From Clostridium estertheticum subsp. estertheticum (GTDB lineage: Bacteria > Bacillota > Clostridia > Clostridiales > Clostridiaceae): a DNA stretch of 64,000 bases. The notes under the pieces are model-generated. The model saw only the letters and a program-made list of their open reading frames with translations. It ran no database searches and was not told the DNA's origin. A program made the position numbers and the translations under genes. Shown in pieces: positions 17,444-25,666 of the stretch (positions within the stretch are counted from its first letter, which is position 1; each line of letters opens with the position of its first letter). The stretch is taken from contig NZ_CP015756.1 in NCBI RefSeq assembly GCF_001877035.1, forward strand, positions 1,293,001-1,357,000, written 5' to 3'.

Positions 17444-17503
17444 CTCGAAAACAGGCGAACGGGTTATACCGTTCCGGGAGTTCAAATCTCCCTCTCTCCG
17501 CCA
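17444..17503 (+). other. Displaced 3' half of tRNA-Ser(CGA): integration scar
   Basis: The sequence begins exactly at an anticodon loop CTCGAAA (anticodon CGA) and continues with the 3' anticodon stem, a long variable arm (GAACGG/CCGTTC), a perfect T arm (GGGAG TTCAAAT CTCCC, 17476-17492), an acceptor strand TCTCTCC, discriminator G and CCA (17501-17503). The 5' half of a tRNA is absent: the bases before the loop no longer pair fully with ACAGG. This is what remains on one side when an element integrates into the 3' half of a tRNA-Ser gene. The complete gene should lie at the other end of the element, outside the window to the left. Confidence 0.85.
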
Positions 17504-17508
17504 AATCA

Positions 17509-17540
17509 AAGAACTCGCTGGAAGGCGAGTTCTTATTACG
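17509..17540 (+). terminator. Terminator of the original tRNA-Ser gene
   Basis: A perfect 10-bp stem (AAGAACTCGC / GCGAGTTCTT, loop of six) follows the CCA by five bases, with TATTA after it. The same arrangement recurs downstream of the second tRNA-Ser tail at 26187. Confidence 0.75.
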
Positions 17541-17552
17541 TTAATTTTATGG

Positions 17553-17635
17553 GGAGTTGAACTCGTGAGGGCGCAGAACGGGTGGCGACGTAATTGGTAC
17601 GTAGTAGCAATCAAGTCCCCCTTTCTCTGCCAAGG
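17553..17635 (+). repeat. Degenerate second tRNA-Ser-tail-like sequence
   Basis: The left part (17553-17580) resembles 541-567. The right part ends AATCAAGTCCCCCTTTCTCT GCCAAGG, a worn version of the tRNA-Ser T arm, acceptor strand and CCA. I read it as an older integration scar placed next to the better one. Sequence similarity is only partial. Confidence 0.4.
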
Positions 17636-17691
17636 ATTTTAACGGGTTCACAAACCTTTTTCATATTCTATATATAAAAATACATTCAGAT

Positions 17692-17741
17692 AGTACGTAT
17701 GATTTTTTGAGAGGAAAAGAGAAGTCATGCGTACTTTTTTT
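17692..17741 (+). terminator. Long-loop terminator
   Basis: An 11-bp stem, AGTACGTATGA (17692-17702) with TCATGCGTACT (17725-17735), with one mismatch, is followed by TTTTTT. The first ATG of the next small frame (17727) lies inside the stem. Confidence 0.55.
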
Positions 17742-17975
17742 ACCATTTTTATGGTTTTCCTTATCAATAATATTGAGAGGTGGAACTCTAGTGATTTAAC
17801 AAAAGAATATTTTCAATCAAAAAACAGATTAAAAGACGAAAAGGATATATATATTGCAGACATAGAAAAGGTATATGATATGAGCATAAAAATACCAAAT
17901 GCTAAATTTATTTGTAGTCAATGGAATAAGGAGTATAAACGACGACATATTGACCATGAAGGCATTTTAATATAG
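17727..17975 (+). CDS. Small hypothetical protein or gene fragment
   Basis: An 82-codon frame. Its first 15 codons overlap the terminator stem and read as hydrophobic residues. The rest (RWNSSDLTKEYFQSKNRLKD, then IADIEKVYDMSIKIPNAKF) looks like real soluble protein, rich in Lys, Glu and Asp. The gene probably lost its true start, so this may be the C-terminal fragment of a larger protein. The function is unknown. Confidence 0.3.
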   Translation: MRTFFTIFMVFLINNIERWNSSDLTKEYFQSKNRLKDEKDIYIADIEKVYDMSIKIPNAKFICSQWNKEYKRRHIDHEGILI

Positions 17976-18034
17976 TTGAGTAATTGAAATAGTAATGTAT
18001 TTACTATTTTAAGAAATAAATATGTTACTATCCT

Positions 18035-18242
18035 TTATTTATCTAAATATTCATTTAGAATTTTTATTCCTTCACCTGTTATAAAATACATTTTTGCACT
18101 TCCAACACATTTTTCTTTCTTATAAATTATTAAACCTCCACTCAGTTCTGAAATTATATCTCTTACAAATTTCTTCTTTCTGTTTTTAAAAACAAGGTAT
18201 AGTTCATCTAGATTTGAATCTTGTTGAGATTTGCAGCTAAGT
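18035..18242 (-). pseudogene. C-terminal gene fragment, winged-helix-like
   Basis: An open minus-strand frame of about 68 codons without a start ends in TAA at 18035-18037. It contains LYLVFKNRKKKFVRDIISEL and MYFITGEGIKILNEYLDK, which has the look of a winged-helix wing and final helix. With no start codon, it is a remnant. The parent gene cannot be named. Confidence 0.4.
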
Positions 18243-18311
18243 ACATTGCATAGTTATATACATTGCATTATTAAGTACTATATGTTAATATGTGGATAAG
18301 GGGTGAAAATA

Positions 18312-18653
18312 TTGGAAATAGATAAGGAAATGCTGAAAGGGTATATTGATACAATATTAATGAGTGTACTTAATGACTGCACTATGTATGGATATGAATT
18401 AGCAAAAAAGGTAAGGGCGATTAGTGGGGAAACCTTTGAATTAAAGGAAGGCACACTATATTTGTCATTAAAAAGACTAGAAAAGAACGGGTATGTTAAA
18501 TCATATTGGAGTGATAGTGAAAGTGGCGGCGGTAGACGGAAATATTACAATATCACTGATGATGGAATAGAATATGTTAAAAGAAAAAGAATAGAATGGA
18601 TTTTTATGAGAGAATTGATAAATAAGTTTCTTGGGGGTGTAAAAAATGAATAG
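18312..18653 (+). CDS. PadR-family transcriptional regulator
   Basis: A 113-residue winged-helix protein of the PadR family: GYIDTILMSVL, GYELAKKVRAISGETFELKE, GTLYLSLKRLEKNGYVKSYW, then GGGRRKYYNITDDG. PadR proteins repress nearby stress or transport genes. The start TTG 18312 is preferred because GGGGTG lies six bases upstream; GTG 18303 is also in frame. It overlaps the next gene by eight bases, as commonly seen for PadR genes and membrane proteins with a permease-prefix-like domain. I infer it controls that partner, possibly in response to membrane stress. Confidence 0.85.
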   Translation: MEIDKEMLKGYIDTILMSVLNDCTMYGYELAKKVRAISGETFELKEGTLYLSLKRLEKNGYVKSYWSDSESGGGRRKYYNITDDGIEYVKRKRIEWIFMRELINKFLGGVKNE

Positions 18654-19539
18654 TCAATCAAACATGAGCAAAGAAGGTATAGATTGCATAGAAAAGTATG
18701 TATCTAATCTTGCAATTGGTATTTAAGCAAGTTCAGATGAAATTAAAGATTTTAAAAATGAGATGAAAGCAAATCTATTGAGTAGTGTAGATGATTTATT
18801 AAGTCAAGGATATGAGGAAATTAATGCTGTTGAACTTGCTATAAAACGATTTGGAGAAGTAGATAGTATAAAAACAGAAATTAAAGAGGTATACAAAACA
18901 AAATACTTATATGCCAAAAAACTTTTAAACATAACGATAATTGTAGGTGTATTAGGAATTTTATTATCTTTTGGAGGGGGAATTTGGAAAAATTATTCCG
19001 TAGACAGACCAATTAATGATATATACTCAATTATAGAAAAAAACATGGGGAATGGTTCTAATCCTATCACAGATAATATGAAAAATAATCTTAAAGATAA
19101 GGTAGATAAATCTTTCGCTATTGACTATGTAACACTTCAAATTTTTGATAAAAACGATAAATATATTAATACAGATACAAATCTAAAGTATGATTATAAT
19201 TATGCACCAAGAATGACTATTGATGAATTTGGTAATGGTCGTCCAAAAACATTATTAAGATTTGTTGCATATGCACAAAATTCTAAACAAATTGAAATTA
19301 AAGGTTCCAATAAGGGCATAATTGTAATTACTGAGACAAGAGATATTGGTTTTATGATTTTTCAGATTGTACCTATACTACTTTTGATTTACTGGGTTCT
19401 ATTTGCTATTTGGGCAAGTATAAATTCTGTTAATAATAAGAGAAGTATTATTTGGATATTTGTATTTATACTGCTCAATGTTGTTGGGTATTTGATATAT
19501 TATCTTGATGGACATAGTCTTATTAATAAAATTGATTAA
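18646..19539 (+). pseudogene. Membrane protein of the PadR partner type, broken by a stop codon
   Basis: ATG 18646 overlaps the end of the PadR gene and reads MNSQSNMSKEGIDCIEKYVS, then meets a TAA at 18724-18726. The same frame continues DEIKDFKNEMKANLLSSVDD LLSQGYEEINAVELAIKRFG, which is the typical N-terminal permease-prefix (HAAS-like) helix bundle. One transmembrane segment near residue 95 and three near the C-terminus follow. If translation restarts at ATG 18763, 258 residues would still be made without the first helix. The single nonsense change is likely recent because the rest of the frame is open. Confidence 0.75.
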
Positions 19540-19581
19540 GGAAACTATAATCATACGTACTATTTTATAGAATGTTAAGTA

Positions 19582-19871
19582 AAAATAAAATATAACAGCT
19601 CATTGCAAAACATTGTTTACATGAAGCTGTTAATATTAAATATTTATTTAAGAGTGTTTATAATAAACTTTTTCTAATCTCAAATAAATAGTTTTTTCTT
19701 ATAATAAGAAAATATATAATTTGAACAATCAACATAATTCCTATGACCTGTAATGCGGGTACAGTTATCTCAATTCCAAAAGCACATTTTAATGAACTAA
19801 TAGCAAAGAAAAAATGTACAACAGCAATTATATATGGGAGTAAAAATAATACCCCTATTTCAATATTTAAT
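19582..19871 (-). repeat. Copy B of the ~290-bp duplication (native bceB 3' end)
   Basis: This is the original context of the duplicated segment at 682-971: the last 66 codons of bceB, its stop and the downstream hairpin. The two copies are direct repeats 18.9 kb apart, bracketing most of the first island and the PadR genes. Confidence 0.9.
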
Positions 19872-21523
19872 ACCTTTTTTATTTCTTTATATGTTAATCC
19901 TATTTTATTCAATTGTTTATATTTCTTCTTATCCTCTATAAGATCCATGTAACACTTGTTATATAAGAAACTTGCTGTTGTTACAAAAAATATAAGTCCT
20001 ATAAATATTGCACTAAACAAAAGTACCCCATAGGCTATTTTATTCTTTTCTAATATATAAGCCTTTAGAAAATTATTATAATATTTATCACCTTTATCAT
20101 TTCCAAAATTATTATAAAAATTATTACCTATGCTTAATGTATCCTTATAATTATTTACATTAAATGCTCCGAAGTAACACCTAGGCCCCTTCATTTTTTC
20201 ATATACATCATCTTTAACCACATATGAGCTATCATATAATGCTGGAATTACGCAACTATCACTCCCCCTAGCAATTTGTAATTTTGTTTCATCTAGAATA
20301 ATATTTTTTCTTTTATTTTTATCTAAATACGAGACTAACATGGCCTCATTTTCTTTTAAATCAATAGTGTTTAGAGATAATGCTCTTGCTAATTTGTTAT
20401 AAGTATCTTCTTTAATTATAGTCACTTCATCTTTAACACCATTAGGTATAATAAACTTCATTTCGCCATTAACTGTAGTATAAGATATTTCTTCCTTTTT
20501 CAATGAATTTTCTATAAAATCAATTTTGTAATCAACTTTAGTTTTATTATTATAGGTATCAACACAGAAAAATGATTGTGGGAAACTTTTATTTATCTGG
20601 GTCTCTTTATCTCTCCAATAAGCATATACTGACCCTATTGATGAAAGAGCAACTGTTGAAGTTATTGTAATTAAGAAAAACATTCTTGTATTATCCTTTA
20701 TTCTATATAACAAATTTGAAACCCATAATACTGTAGTTTTCTTCATATAAAAATCTCTGTTTCTCTTAAGTACCTTAAGTACAAATACACTTAATTGAGA
20801 AAATAATAAATAGGTTGCTATAACAACCATTATTGTTACAGGTATTATTCTATAGGGTAGTGTCTTTTCAGTTGATGTAATTGATAGATAATATCCGATA
20901 GTAAGCAATACTATACATATAATAGAAAAAATAGCTGATGATTTTGGTTCTAGTTTTGGTTTTTTAGTTCCTTTAAGTAATTTTAGAACCATATCTTCTT
21001 TTATAACCAATGAACAAAATATTGAAATTACTATCCCTATTAATATAAATGCAATTAAAGTAATAATCATAGCTTTTACTGGAATATAAAATCCTAGTGC
21101 ATTAAGGCCTAATAACTTTCCGCTAGCTGCTAAAAGTATTTTTGAAAATACTATTCCTACTATAATCCCTACTACTCCCGATACTGAACTAATTATTATA
21201 TTTTCAATATTTATCATTTTCTGTATTTGTTTTTTTGATGAACCTATTATATAAAGTATTCCAAATTCTTTATATCTACTTTTGAGAAAAACACTTACTG
21301 AATAAAATACAAAGAAACATAAAAACAAATATGCAATTACAGTAGTAACATAAAGTGTATTTGTTATACTATTAGGTAATTTAAGCACCACGAAGTCAGG
21401 ATGGAAAATAATCATAGTAAAAGAAAATAATAGTGTTGCAGATATGCTGCTGCTTAAAAAATAAGCGAAATACCCTTTTATATTTCTATACACATTTTTA
21501 GTGGCAAACTCTCTAAAATTCAT
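19658..21523 (-). CDS. bceB: BceB-type peptide antibiotic ABC transporter permease
   Basis: A 621-residue FtsX-like permease. It has one N-terminal membrane segment, three more between about residues 55 and 180, two near 200-245, one near 290, an extracellular domain of about 200 residues (about 310-505), then three C-terminal segments. This ten-helix layout with a large loop is that of BceB, which senses and removes bacitracin or similar peptides from lipid carriers together with the histidine kinase. Its ATG overlaps the stop of the ATPase gene by one base (TAATG). It is the last gene of bceR-bceS-uppP-bceA-bceB. Its C-terminal end is duplicated at 758. Confidence 0.88.
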   Translation of the reverse strand: MNFREFATKNVYRNIKGYFAYFLSSSISATLLFSFTMIIFHPDFVVLKLPNSITNTLYVTTVIAYLFLCFFVFYSVSVFLKSRYKEFGILYIIGSSKKQIQKMINIENIIISSVSGVVGIIVGIVFSKILLAASGKLLGLNALGFYIPVKAMIITLIAFILIGIVISIFCSLVIKEDMVLKLLKGTKKPKLEPKSSAIFSIICIVLLTIGYYLSITSTEKTLPYRIIPVTIMVVIATYLLFSQLSVFVLKVLKRNRDFYMKKTTVLWVSNLLYRIKDNTRMFFLITITSTVALSSIGSVYAYWRDKETQINKSFPQSFFCVDTYNNKTKVDYKIDFIENSLKKEEISYTTVNGEMKFIIPNGVKDEVTIIKEDTYNKLARALSLNTIDLKENEAMLVSYLDKNKRKNIILDETKLQIARGSDSCVIPALYDSSYVVKDDVYEKMKGPRCYFGAFNVNNYKDTLSIGNNFYNNFGNDKGDKYYNNFLKAYILEKNKIAYGVLLFSAIFIGLIFFVTTASFLYNKCYMDLIEDKKKYKQLNKIGLTYKEIKKVLNIEIGVLFLLPYIIAVVHFFFAISSLKCAFGIEITVPALQVIGIMLIVQIIYFLIIRKNYLFEIRKSLL

Positions 21524-22269
21524 TAGTTCTCTCCTCCCATTAACGCAAGCACATCAATAATTTCCTGGTAAAATTGTTTTCTGCTATCTCCCTTATAAAT
21601 TTCATTATATATAGTTCCATCTTTTATAAAGAGAATTTTATTACAATAACTTGCTGAAAATGCATCGTGAGTAACCATCATCATAGTTACTTTTTCATCT
21701 TTATTTATTTTTTCAAATAATTCCATTACATTTTTAGCAGCTCTTGAATCCAAATTACCTGTTGGCTCATCAGCCAGCAGCAACGTAGGGTTATGTATTA
21801 AAGCTCTTGCAATAGCTGTCCTTTGGGCTTCTCCTCCTGATATTTCAAAAGTTCTCTTATTAATTAGTTTTTCTATTCTAAGTATCTTTAATATTCTATT
21901 AAGTTCATCATCCTGTTTTTTAACTGGCACTCCATCTAATGTAAGTGGAAGTACTATATTTTCACCAACAGTTAAAGTATCTAACAGGTTGAAATCTTGA
22001 AATACAAATCCTAATTCTCTCCTTCTAAATAAGGCAAGATCATCACCTTTAAGCTTTAAAGGATCTATATCATTTATTCTAATTTCTCCAGATGTAGGCT
22101 TATCTACTGTTGAAATCATATTTAACAGGGTTGTCTTACCACTTCCGGATGGCCCCATTACCCCTACAAATTCACCTTCGTCAATTGTGAAACTTATATT
22201 ATCCACTGCACTGAATGTTACTTTTTGACCATATATCTTGCTTAAATTCTTTACTTTCATAATTTCCAT
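21523..22269 (-). CDS. bceA: BceA-type ABC transporter ATPase
   Basis: A 248-residue ABC ATPase of the MacB/LolD/BceA group. Walker A GPSGSGKTT lies near residue 40, the Q loop VFQDFNLLDTLTVGEN near 90, the signature SGGEAQRTAIARAL near 144, Walker B LLLADEPTGNLDS and an H-loop VTHD near 200. It powers the BceB permease with which it overlaps by one base. An 18-bp gap separates it from uppP upstream. GGAGGAATAGGCAAT precedes the ATG. The role is ATP-driven protection against cell-wall-targeting peptides. Confidence 0.92.
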   Translation of the reverse strand: MEIMKVKNLSKIYGQKVTFSAVDNISFTIDEGEFVGVMGPSGSGKTTLLNMISTVDKPTSGEIRINDIDPLKLKGDDLALFRRRELGFVFQDFNLLDTLTVGENIVLPLTLDGVPVKKQDDELNRILKILRIEKLINKRTFEISGGEAQRTAIARALIHNPTLLLADEPTGNLDSRAAKNVMELFEKINKDEKVTMMMVTHDAFSASYCNKILFIKDGTIYNEIYKGDSRKQFYQEIIDVLALMGGEN

Positions 22270-22286
22270 ATTGCCTATTCCTCCTA

Positions 22287-23138
22287 TTATGTTAAAGTGA
22301 TAATATTAGTTAATACTAGTACACCAAGTAAAATACCTACTACTATTCTATATATTGCAAATACTTTCATTGGCTTCTTTTTTAAGTATTCAACAAATTT
22401 CCTCATAACTATTAAAGCTACTATAAATGCCACAACAAATCCAACTATTAATGCAATCCATAATGATAACGTCATTGTAGAATAATCATATTCAAATAAG
22501 TCCTTGCCTGTTGCTCCTATCATAGCTGGAATCGCTATAAAAAAGGAAAACTCTGCTGCTATTGGGGTTGATAATCCAGCAATCCATCCACCCATAATTG
22601 TAGACGCACTTCTTGACATTCCTGGCCACACACAAAGAAGTTGCAATAATCCAACTTTGAATGATTGCATAGTGGTTATGTTATCTAAATTATCTACCTT
22701 ATGGTTTCTAGCGCCGAATTTTTTTTCAACTATTAGTAACAATAGTCCACCAACTATAAATCCAACTATAACAGCTTCTGGAGTAAATAATGTTTTTATC
22801 TTTTTATATAATACTACACCTACAATTCCCATTGGAATAGATGCTGTAATAACATTTACACCAAATTTGAATCCTTTCTTTCCTTCTTTTCCTCTAGTGA
22901 ATATAAACTTAAAAAATTCTATTACGCTTTCTTTAACCTTATGCCAATACAAAACAACAACGGCCATTATTGCTCCAAGTTGAATTACAACTTCAAACAT
23001 TTTTGCAAATTCGCCTTGAAAGCTAATTGCCCATCCAATTAATATCATGTGTCCTGTAGAAGATACGGGTATAAATTCAGTTATCCCTTCTACTATTGCG
23101 ATTATGATTGATTTTAATATAAATATTATATTGATGAT
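22287..23138 (-). CDS. uppP: Undecaprenyl-diphosphate phosphatase UppP/BacA, ATC start
   Basis: An integral membrane protein with the UppP signatures EGITEFIPVSSTGHMILIG near the N-terminus and WPGMSRSASTIMGGW near residue 165. It dephosphorylates undecaprenyl diphosphate, the bacitracin target, so extra copies confer bacitracin tolerance. The full family length (283 residues) requires starting at ATC 23138 or 23135, placed six to nine bases after TAAGGAG; the first ATG (23048) would cut off the essential first motif. A stop lies just upstream in frame. It is either a genuine non-canonical start or a start-codon mutation. It lies between bceS and bceA, which supports a resistance operon. Confidence 0.85.
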   Translation of the reverse strand: MINIIFILKSIIIAIVEGITEFIPVSSTGHMILIGWAISFQGEFAKMFEVVIQLGAIMAVVVLYWHKVKESVIEFFKFIFTRGKEGKKGFKFGVNVITASIPMGIVGVVLYKKIKTLFTPEAVIVGFIVGGLLLLIVEKKFGARNHKVDNLDNITTMQSFKVGLLQLLCVWPGMSRSASTIMGGWIAGLSTPIAAEFSFFIAIPAMIGATGKDLFEYDYSTMTLSLWIALIVGFVVAFIVALIVMRKFVEYLKKKPMKVFAIYRIVVGILLGVLVLTNIITLT

Positions 23139-23205
23139 TTATCACTCCTTACAGACTAATTATTACTATATATAGCTTATAATAATAAGGTATAAATTAC
23201 TATCT

Positions 23206-23244
23206 GCAAAGCTTACAGGAATGTGACATGGATGTAAGCTTTGC
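23206..23244 (-). promoter_or_regulatory. 12-bp inverted repeat, likely BceR operator before uppP
   Basis: GCAAAGCTTACA (23206-23217) and TGTAAGCTTTGC (23233-23244) are perfect inverted arms with a 15-base centre containing ATGTGACAT. No T-run follows on either strand, so a terminator is unlikely. It lies in the 165-bp gap between bceS and uppP, where an inducible promoter for uppP-bceA-bceB is expected. Assignment to BceR is inference. Confidence 0.6.
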
Positions 23245-23302
23245 GATTTAAAATAAAAATAGCAAATAAATAGTTAAACTATCCATTCGCTATAAATTAA
23301 GC

Positions 23303-24283
23303 TTATATTTTAAATCTTATTGTAACCATTGTTCCTTTATCAGCAGTAGATGTTATCTCTATTTTATGACCTAAATTTACACAGACCTCTTTAGAAATAT
23401 ATAAACCCATGCCTGTAGATTCTCCATATTTGCGCCCATTCTCTCCAGTAAAGAATAGGTCGAATACCCTTTTAATATCTTTCCTTGGGATTCCAATTCC
23501 CTCATCAATAACGCTTAGTAAGATTTCTTTTTCTTTTTCGCAGGCTTTTATAATTAATTCCTTTCCCGTGCCTTTTGAGTACTTTACACCATTAATAATA
23601 AGTTGATCTAACACAAACTTTATCCACTTTACATCACTATATACTTCTATAGCATCATCTATTTCTACTCTAGGAGTTATTTTGTTTTTTATGAAAAGCT
23701 TCTTTTCTTCATTTATTGTACCTATAACTAACTTCTTTAAAAAAATTCGTTCTACTATAAAATCATTTTGAAAAGAATCTATTCTTGCAAAATGCATTGC
23801 CATATCTAGACCTTTATTTAATTTATTAACCTCTTCTTCTATACTTCGTGCCTTTTCTTCTCCTGCATATTCTTGAAGTTGTAGCTGTATTACAGAAAGA
23901 GGTGTCTTCATTTGATGTACCCACTGATTGATAAAAGTTAAATGTTCATTATGAACTTTGTTACATTTTTGTATTTCTGCTTCATACAAATTATGTTGCT
24001 CCTTTAACAGCTCAGAAATATTTTCACTAAGAGCCGAACTACCAAGTTCTAGGAAAGCATCATTTAAACAAATCAATCCATTTTTTAGCAATTTGTATAG
24101 CTGTCTATTTTTATAATATCTAAAAGCCAGAAAGCACACAAGAATAAATGTATTAAAAATCAATATATATATAATTTCACCAAATCCAATGAAATCCATG
24201 ATATTACAATATATAATTGTAATGGTTAAACTTAATAAATATATAATAATATAACCTCTATTATACTTCAAAAATAAATTCAT
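23303..24283 (-). CDS. bceS: BceS-type intramembrane-sensing histidine kinase
   Basis: A 326-residue kinase with two closely spaced N-terminal membrane helices (residues about 11-58) and almost no extracellular part, typical for BceS kinases that sense through the BceAB transporter. The dimerisation helix holds QWVHQMKTPLSVIQ (His near 127, with Met-Lys-Thr-Pro). The ATP site has VKWIKFVLDQLIINGVKYS (N box), DEGIGIP and TGMGLYISKEV. It starts one base after the bceR stop, so the two are translated together. Confidence 0.9.
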   Translation of the reverse strand: MNLFLKYNRGYIIIYLLSLTITIIYCNIMDFIGFGEIIYILIFNTFILVCFLAFRYYKNRQLYKLLKNGLICLNDAFLELGSSALSENISELLKEQHNLYEAEIQKCNKVHNEHLTFINQWVHQMKTPLSVIQLQLQEYAGEEKARSIEEEVNKLNKGLDMAMHFARIDSFQNDFIVERIFLKKLVIGTINEEKKLFIKNKITPRVEIDDAIEVYSDVKWIKFVLDQLIINGVKYSKGTGKELIIKACEKEKEILLSVIDEGIGIPRKDIKRVFDLFFTGENGRKYGESTGMGLYISKEVCVNLGHKIEITSTADKGTMVTIRFKI

Positions 24284-24284
24284 A

Positions 24285-24986
24285 TTATTCCAACCTATCA
24301 GGCTTGTTTAATCTATAGCCTGTTCCTCTTATAGTATCTATGCCCATATCTATTCCTAGCCCCTGCAACCTTTTTCTTATCCGACTAATATTAACACTTA
24401 AGGTGTTTTCCTCAACAAACTCAATATCATCCCATATTTTTTCTAAAAGAAAATCTCTACTAACTACCTTGGGATACTTTTCCATAAGACATTCTAGCAG
24501 TATGCCTTCCCTTTTAGTAATAACTAATTTTTTATCATAAAACTGTATTTCTGACCTTTCTGGGTAGAACTTAAGACTATCAACTTCTACTATTCGTTCT
24601 TCAGCAGTATGTGCATAATCCCCAAAAGCTCTTCTTATATGACTTTTAATCTTTGCAATAACAACATCAAAATAAAATGGTTTAGTTATATAATCATCTG
24701 CGCCACTCTCTAAAGCCATAACCTGGTCCATTCCGCTATCTCTTGCAGATATGAATATTATAGGAATCTTTGATTGTTGTCTTATTTTCCTACACCAATA
24801 AAATCCATCAAATTTAGGTAAATTAACATCTAACAATACTAAGTCTGGACCGAACTTATTGAAGCCTAACATTATTTCTTCAAAGTTTTCAACTATTGTC
24901 ACTTCAAATCCATACTTAGCTATGTATTCTTGTAATAAATTGCTTATTGATAAATCATCTTCTATAATATATATTTTGTATGTCAT
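24285..24986 (-). CDS. bceR: BceR-type OmpR-family response regulator
   Basis: A 233-residue response regulator. The receiver domain includes IIEDDLSISNLL, phosphoacceptor DLVLLDVNLPKFDG (Asp near 52) and the Lys of DDYITKPF. A C-terminal winged helix follows with ENTLSVNISRIRKRLQ and DTIRGTGYRLN. It would activate the bceAB promoter when phosphorylated by BceS. The start at 24986 (MTYKIYIIEDD) is preferred over GTG 25007 by homology to the family's first strand, although the ribosome site is weak. The inverted repeat at 23206-23244 is the best candidate target. Confidence 0.9.
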   Translation of the reverse strand: MTYKIYIIEDDLSISNLLQEYIAKYGFEVTIVENFEEIMLGFNKFGPDLVLLDVNLPKFDGFYWCRKIRQQSKIPIIFISARDSGMDQVMALESGADDYITKPFYFDVVIAKIKSHIRRAFGDYAHTAEERIVEVDSLKFYPERSEIQFYDKKLVITKREGILLECLMEKYPKVVSRDFLLEKIWDDIEFVEENTLSVNISRIRKRLQGLGIDMGIDTIRGTGYRLNKPDRLE

Positions 24987-25053
24987 ATATTTTAGCCCCG
25001 CTATCACAAATAATTAAGTAATCTCTCTTTTTAATATTTTAATTATCTTAAAT

Positions 25054-25557
25054 TTATCGCGATTTAATATTATTGAACCATTCAGTGGTTGCTTTTAGAT
25101 GATCTTCAGGAACCTTATTATTAACTTGTTCGTGTAACCATCCTAAAGTCTTATTATTCAAATAATGTGCCATTTGTTCTTCTGCTTCTAACATTACAAC
25201 CTTTATTAAACAAGGACATTTTGTATATGTGTCAGGTAAATTATTTTTATCTAATAGTAGCTCATTTTGTCTAATTTCCGCACATTGAAATAATGGAGTC
25301 GTCCCTTCTACTGCTTCAACTATATTCCAAAAGGTTATGTCCTCTGGAAGACGTGCTAACTCATATCCCCCATTAACACCTGGAATTGAATTAACAATTC
25401 CTGCTTTCCTTAATTTTGTATATACTTTTGATAAATAGGTTTCTGAAACTCCTTGAAATGCGGCTAAATCCTTAATCCCAACAGTTTTCCCTGATGGAAG
25501 ATCTACCATATATAATAAACAATGTAATGCATATTCTATTCCTATTGAAAATTGCAA
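25054..25557 (-). CDS. Rrf2-family transcriptional regulator
   Basis: A 167-residue winged-helix regulator: SIGIEYALHCLLYMVDLPSG, the recognition helix SETYLSKVYTKLRKAGIVNS, and the wing GVNGGYELARLPEDITFWNI. Three cysteines (about 91, 114, 116) lie in the region where Rrf2 proteins can hold an iron-sulfur cluster, but the spacing is not a close match to IscR or NsrR. The start is TTG 25557, supported by AGGAGG nine bases upstream. It is divergent from a pyridoxamine-oxidase-like gene. A 13-bp-arm inverted repeat lies in the shared intergenic region. Confidence 0.85.
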   Translation of the reverse strand: MQFSIGIEYALHCLLYMVDLPSGKTVGIKDLAAFQGVSETYLSKVYTKLRKAGIVNSIPGVNGGYELARLPEDITFWNIVEAVEGTTPLFQCAEIRQNELLLDKNNLPDTYTKCPCLIKVVMLEAEEQMAHYLNNKTLGWLHEQVNNKVPEDHLKATTEWFNNIKSR

Positions 25558-25666
25558 TATAATCAACCTCCTAAATAACAAGATAATCTTTCCACATAAT
25601 ACTTCATTACTTTATATTAGTCAATATAGCTGATTTGATCATAGATAATATTTATCCTTAATATAT

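Noticed and set aside
17420-17614. Minus-strand reading frame across the tRNA-Ser tail
   Set aside because: It is the reverse complement of the tRNA fragment and its terminator, a well-known source of false proteins.
22504-22983. Long plus-strand frame within uppP
   Set aside because: It mirrors the membrane-protein codons of uppP; the UppP motifs are unmistakable on the minus strand.
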